64,000 bases of DNA from Flavobacteriales bacterium (lineage in GTDB: Bacteria > Bacteroidota > Bacteroidia > Flavobacteriales_F > PHOS-HE28), in the NCBI GenBank assembly GCA_016712535.1, contig JADJQW010000004.1, positions 248,001-312,000 on the forward strand, in the 5' to 3' direction. The position numbers and the translations under genes were made by a program. The notes beneath the pieces were generated by a model that was given only the letters and a program-made list of their open reading frames with translations, ran no database searches and was not told the origin of the DNA. This document shows positions 62,557-64,000 of the stretch, in pieces; position 1 is the first letter of the stretch, and the number at the start of each line of letters is the position of its first letter.

Positions 62557-63054
62557 TCACTGCCCAAGGAAGTGACGATCGATCTCCTGAAGCATACCCG
62601 TGCAGTATGACCCTACGGACAGGTACACTGCCGAAAAGAGCACCACCGCATTCGCTCCGCACAAGATCAAGGTATGGCGTATCGCGCTCCGGCGTACGAG
62701 GTACTTCATGTACAACAGATCGAACACTACAAAGCTCAGGAGTGCGATCACCGCGAACTGCAAGTGGACTGAAAAGTAGCGGTTGGCCTCGTTCCAGATG
62801 ATGTCGATGGAATGCTCCCGGGTATCTTCAATTGGCGTGACGACGATCAAAGCCGTGCTGAGGATCATCCACCATGCGAACAGAAAGGACAAGCTGTTCA
62901 AGGTGTACAGCAATGTGATCTTGAGCCGGGTCCAGTCCTTCTTGATGAGATACCTCACGATAACAATGGCCAGAACAGTCCAACAAGCGAAGGCCAGATA
63001 CAACCCGGTCCAGATGACCGTTTGCAGAGCCGCCCAGCTGAGGGAGGTGAACAT
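62557..63054 (-). CDS. Four-helix membrane protein downstream of an ALDH leader fragment
   Basis: A 165-residue protein with four helices (LQTVIWTGLYLAFACWTVLA, LNSLSFLFAWWMILSTALIVV, HLQFAVIALLSFVVFDLLYM, LILCGANAVVLFSAVYLSVG). No family recognised. Its ATG shares one base with the stop of a 25-codon ALDH-like leader (TGATG), so it is probably translated by termination-reinitiation from that leader. It ends 35 bases before the real ALDH start. Confidence 0.65.
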   Translation of the reverse strand: MFTSLSWAALQTVIWTGLYLAFACWTVLAIVIVRYLIKKDWTRLKITLLYTLNSLSFLFAWWMILSTALIVVTPIEDTREHSIDIIWNEANRYFSVHLQFAVIALLSFVVFDLLYMKYLVRRSAIRHTLILCGANAVVLFSAVYLSVGSYCTGMLQEIDRHFLGQ

Positions 63055-63131
63055 CAGTTGATGCGGACGTGGTCCTTGGACTCGGGGGCGGGGGCGAGTT
63101 GCCAGTCGAACTTCTTGGTCTTGGTTGCCAT
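63054..63131 (-). CDS. 25-residue leader ORF derived from the ALDH 5' end
   Basis: The small ORF starts MATKTKKFDWQ, continues LAPAPESKDHVRIN and stops. It copies the first 25 codons of the ALDH (MATKKKTMDWA, LAPAPESKDHVKIS), but many third positions differ while the amino acids are kept. The promoter-like box TAACTTCG (63145-63138) sits at the same 6-base distance as TACCTTCG before the ALDH. It is either the remnant of a second ALDH gene or a retained leader for the membrane protein. Confidence 0.6.
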   Translation of the reverse strand: MATKTKKFDWQLAPAPESKDHVRIN

Positions 63132-63366
63132 AGTGAGCGAAGTTACCTGCATCACCGTTGATGGCGCGATTGAAAATGGACCAACCGCCGTTCCCGCATG
63201 CATGCGAGCTTCGGGGCGGCGAAACCGCAACACCGCATTTCCGAGCACCTGCCTCGTCGAAAAGCACGAACCCATGTCCTCCGGCGGCGTACCCTTGGGC
63301 AATACACGAACCGGCAACCCAACGATCGGCATCATGGACCTCACAGGCACAGCTGCACCGCCTTCC
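63132..63366. other. Divergent intergenic region
   Basis: About 235 bases between the minus-strand ALDH leader and the plus-strand secreted protein. It holds the TAACTTCG box of the leader. An in-frame ATG at 63334 could extend the next gene by 11 codons. Nothing else recognised. Confidence 0.4.
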
Positions 63367-64000
63367 ATGCTTCGCTTGCTATGGCTTGGGCTCCTGCTTT
63401 TACCCTTGCTCGTCAGCGCCCAATCGCCCCGCGCCTTCTATGTGGGCAACAGCGGACGTGAAGTGCTGTACGACCTCACACGCCTCAGCGACGGTTCCTT
63501 CGTGATCGCCGGCACGGCCGAAGACCTCGACTGGGTGGATGGTTCCGTTCCGCGGATCCAATTGCCGGTGAGCGGGATCCTCAACCCCGGCGGGACCGGT
63601 CGCACCGCATTCCTGCTGCAGGTGAGCAGCGACCTGGGCACCTTGCTCAAGGTGGTCCATCTGCCGGACGGCGCTGCGGAGGACTTCCGCTTCATCAAGC
63701 AGAACGTGGAGCCCAATGCCACCACCGACGCGCTCTTCGTTTCAGGCAATACCACGGAAGGCTACTTCCTGGGAAAGCTCAACGACGATTTCATCGCGGC
63801 AGCGCCCACGGCCTTCGCCTGGGTGAACAACATGGAAGCCACGGGCTACGTGAAAGAGAACCATCCGTGGGATGTGGGCAGCGATGGCAAGGTCGCGTAC
63901 ATCGTCGGCGAATCGCATGGCTATGACTGGGCGGCCATGCACCGCCTGGACGCGGACGGCGTGCGCGAAGTGGTGGAGCATTGGCGCGTGCATTGGAAGA
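63367..64000 (+). CDS. Secreted protein, N-terminal part (runs off the window)
   Basis: At least 211 codons. Signal peptide MLRLLWLGLLLLPLLVSAQ, then SPRAFYVGNSGREVLYDLTRLSDGSFVIAGTAEDLDWV, TGRTAFLLQVSSDLGTLLKVVHLP and TTDALFVSGNTTEGYFLGKL. The repeated beta-strand phrases resemble the propeller-like or SBBP-type surface proteins elsewhere in the window, so a T9SS cargo is likely, but the C-terminus is outside. ATG 63334 is an alternative start. Confidence 0.75.
   Translation, partial: MLRLLWLGLLLLPLLVSAQSPRAFYVGNSGREVLYDLTRLSDGSFVIAGTAEDLDWVDGSVPRIQLPVSGILNPGGTGRTAFLLQVSSDLGTLLKVVHLPDGAAEDFRFIKQNVEPNATTDALFVSGNTTEGYFLGKLNDDFIAAAPTAFAWVNNMEATGYVKENHPWDVGSDGKVAYIVGESHGYDWAAMHRLDADGVREVVEHWRVHWK

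Noticed and set aside
56215..63131. Integron cassette array
   Set aside because: Small accessory genes in one direction fit the idea, but there is no integrase, no consistent attC-like sites at the junctions, and the repeats come from coding ends of neighbouring genes.

Overview
The window looks like chromosome of a GC-rich member of the Bacteroidota, most likely Flavobacteriales-like. Five proteins end in type IX secretion (T9SS) sorting domains: four of type A and one of the gliding-motility-associated type B. There is a GGGP-synthase-type prenyl transferase, the long Bacteroidetes form of PurF, a suf operon ending in DUF59 and DUF2480 genes, and several copies of the Bacteroidetes -7 promoter motif TAnnTTTG (or TAnnTTCG) close upstream of start codons. 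I recognised no rRNA, tRNA, CRISPR array, complete insertion sequence or integrase.

Layout. 0-3.2 kb: the tail of an outer-membrane-like protein and two tandem T9SS cargo proteins with near-identical N-terminal domains. 3.2-9.9 kb: TPR-adenylate cyclase, GGGP synthase-like enzyme, ahcY, a small beta-barrel protein and pyrG. 9.9-12.6 kb: two small membrane proteins, one frameshifted and one without a clear start, and a fused NuoE/NuoF-type diaphorase with no catalytic partner. 12.7-19.2 kb: secreted S9 peptidase and two amidohydrolase-fold proteins. 19.2-23.1 kb: trpS, plsC, gatC, an HMA-membrane fusion and a CPBP protein that has lost its catalytic residues. 23.2-37 kb: three very large, repeat-rich T9SS proteins surrounding a two-gene kynurenine-pathway unit (3-hydroxyanthranilate dioxygenase and ACMSD). 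37-42.8 kb: purF, then a GT-C-like membrane protein and an HExxH metalloprotease. 42.8-48.1 kb: the suf operon (sufC-sufD-sufS-lipoprotein-sufE-DUF59-DUF2480), which lacks sufB. 48.2-52.9 kb: a non-catalytic aldehyde dehydrogenase partner, LysE, DUF1761, YdjM-like and GNAT-like genes.

53.2-55.9 kb is a small redox-type regulon: a MarR regulator with its operator over its own -33 element, a second copy of the operator before an NADPH:F420-reductase-like gene, an NmrA-family gene destroyed by an internal deletion, and an OsmC peroxidase.

56-63.2 kb is an accessory region of small genes, mostly on the minus strand (VOC, DUF4375, DUF1801, DUF2200, RibD-C reductase, KilA-N, lipoprotein, ALDH, 4-TM protein). 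Its most notable property is repeated architecture. Single genes (DUF1801, DUF4375, KilA-N, the 4-TM protein) sit between a full-length neighbour and a partial duplicate of one end of that neighbour. This arrangement appears four times in about 6 kb and is the best candidate here for an undescribed gene-acquisition process. The window ends inside another secreted protein.
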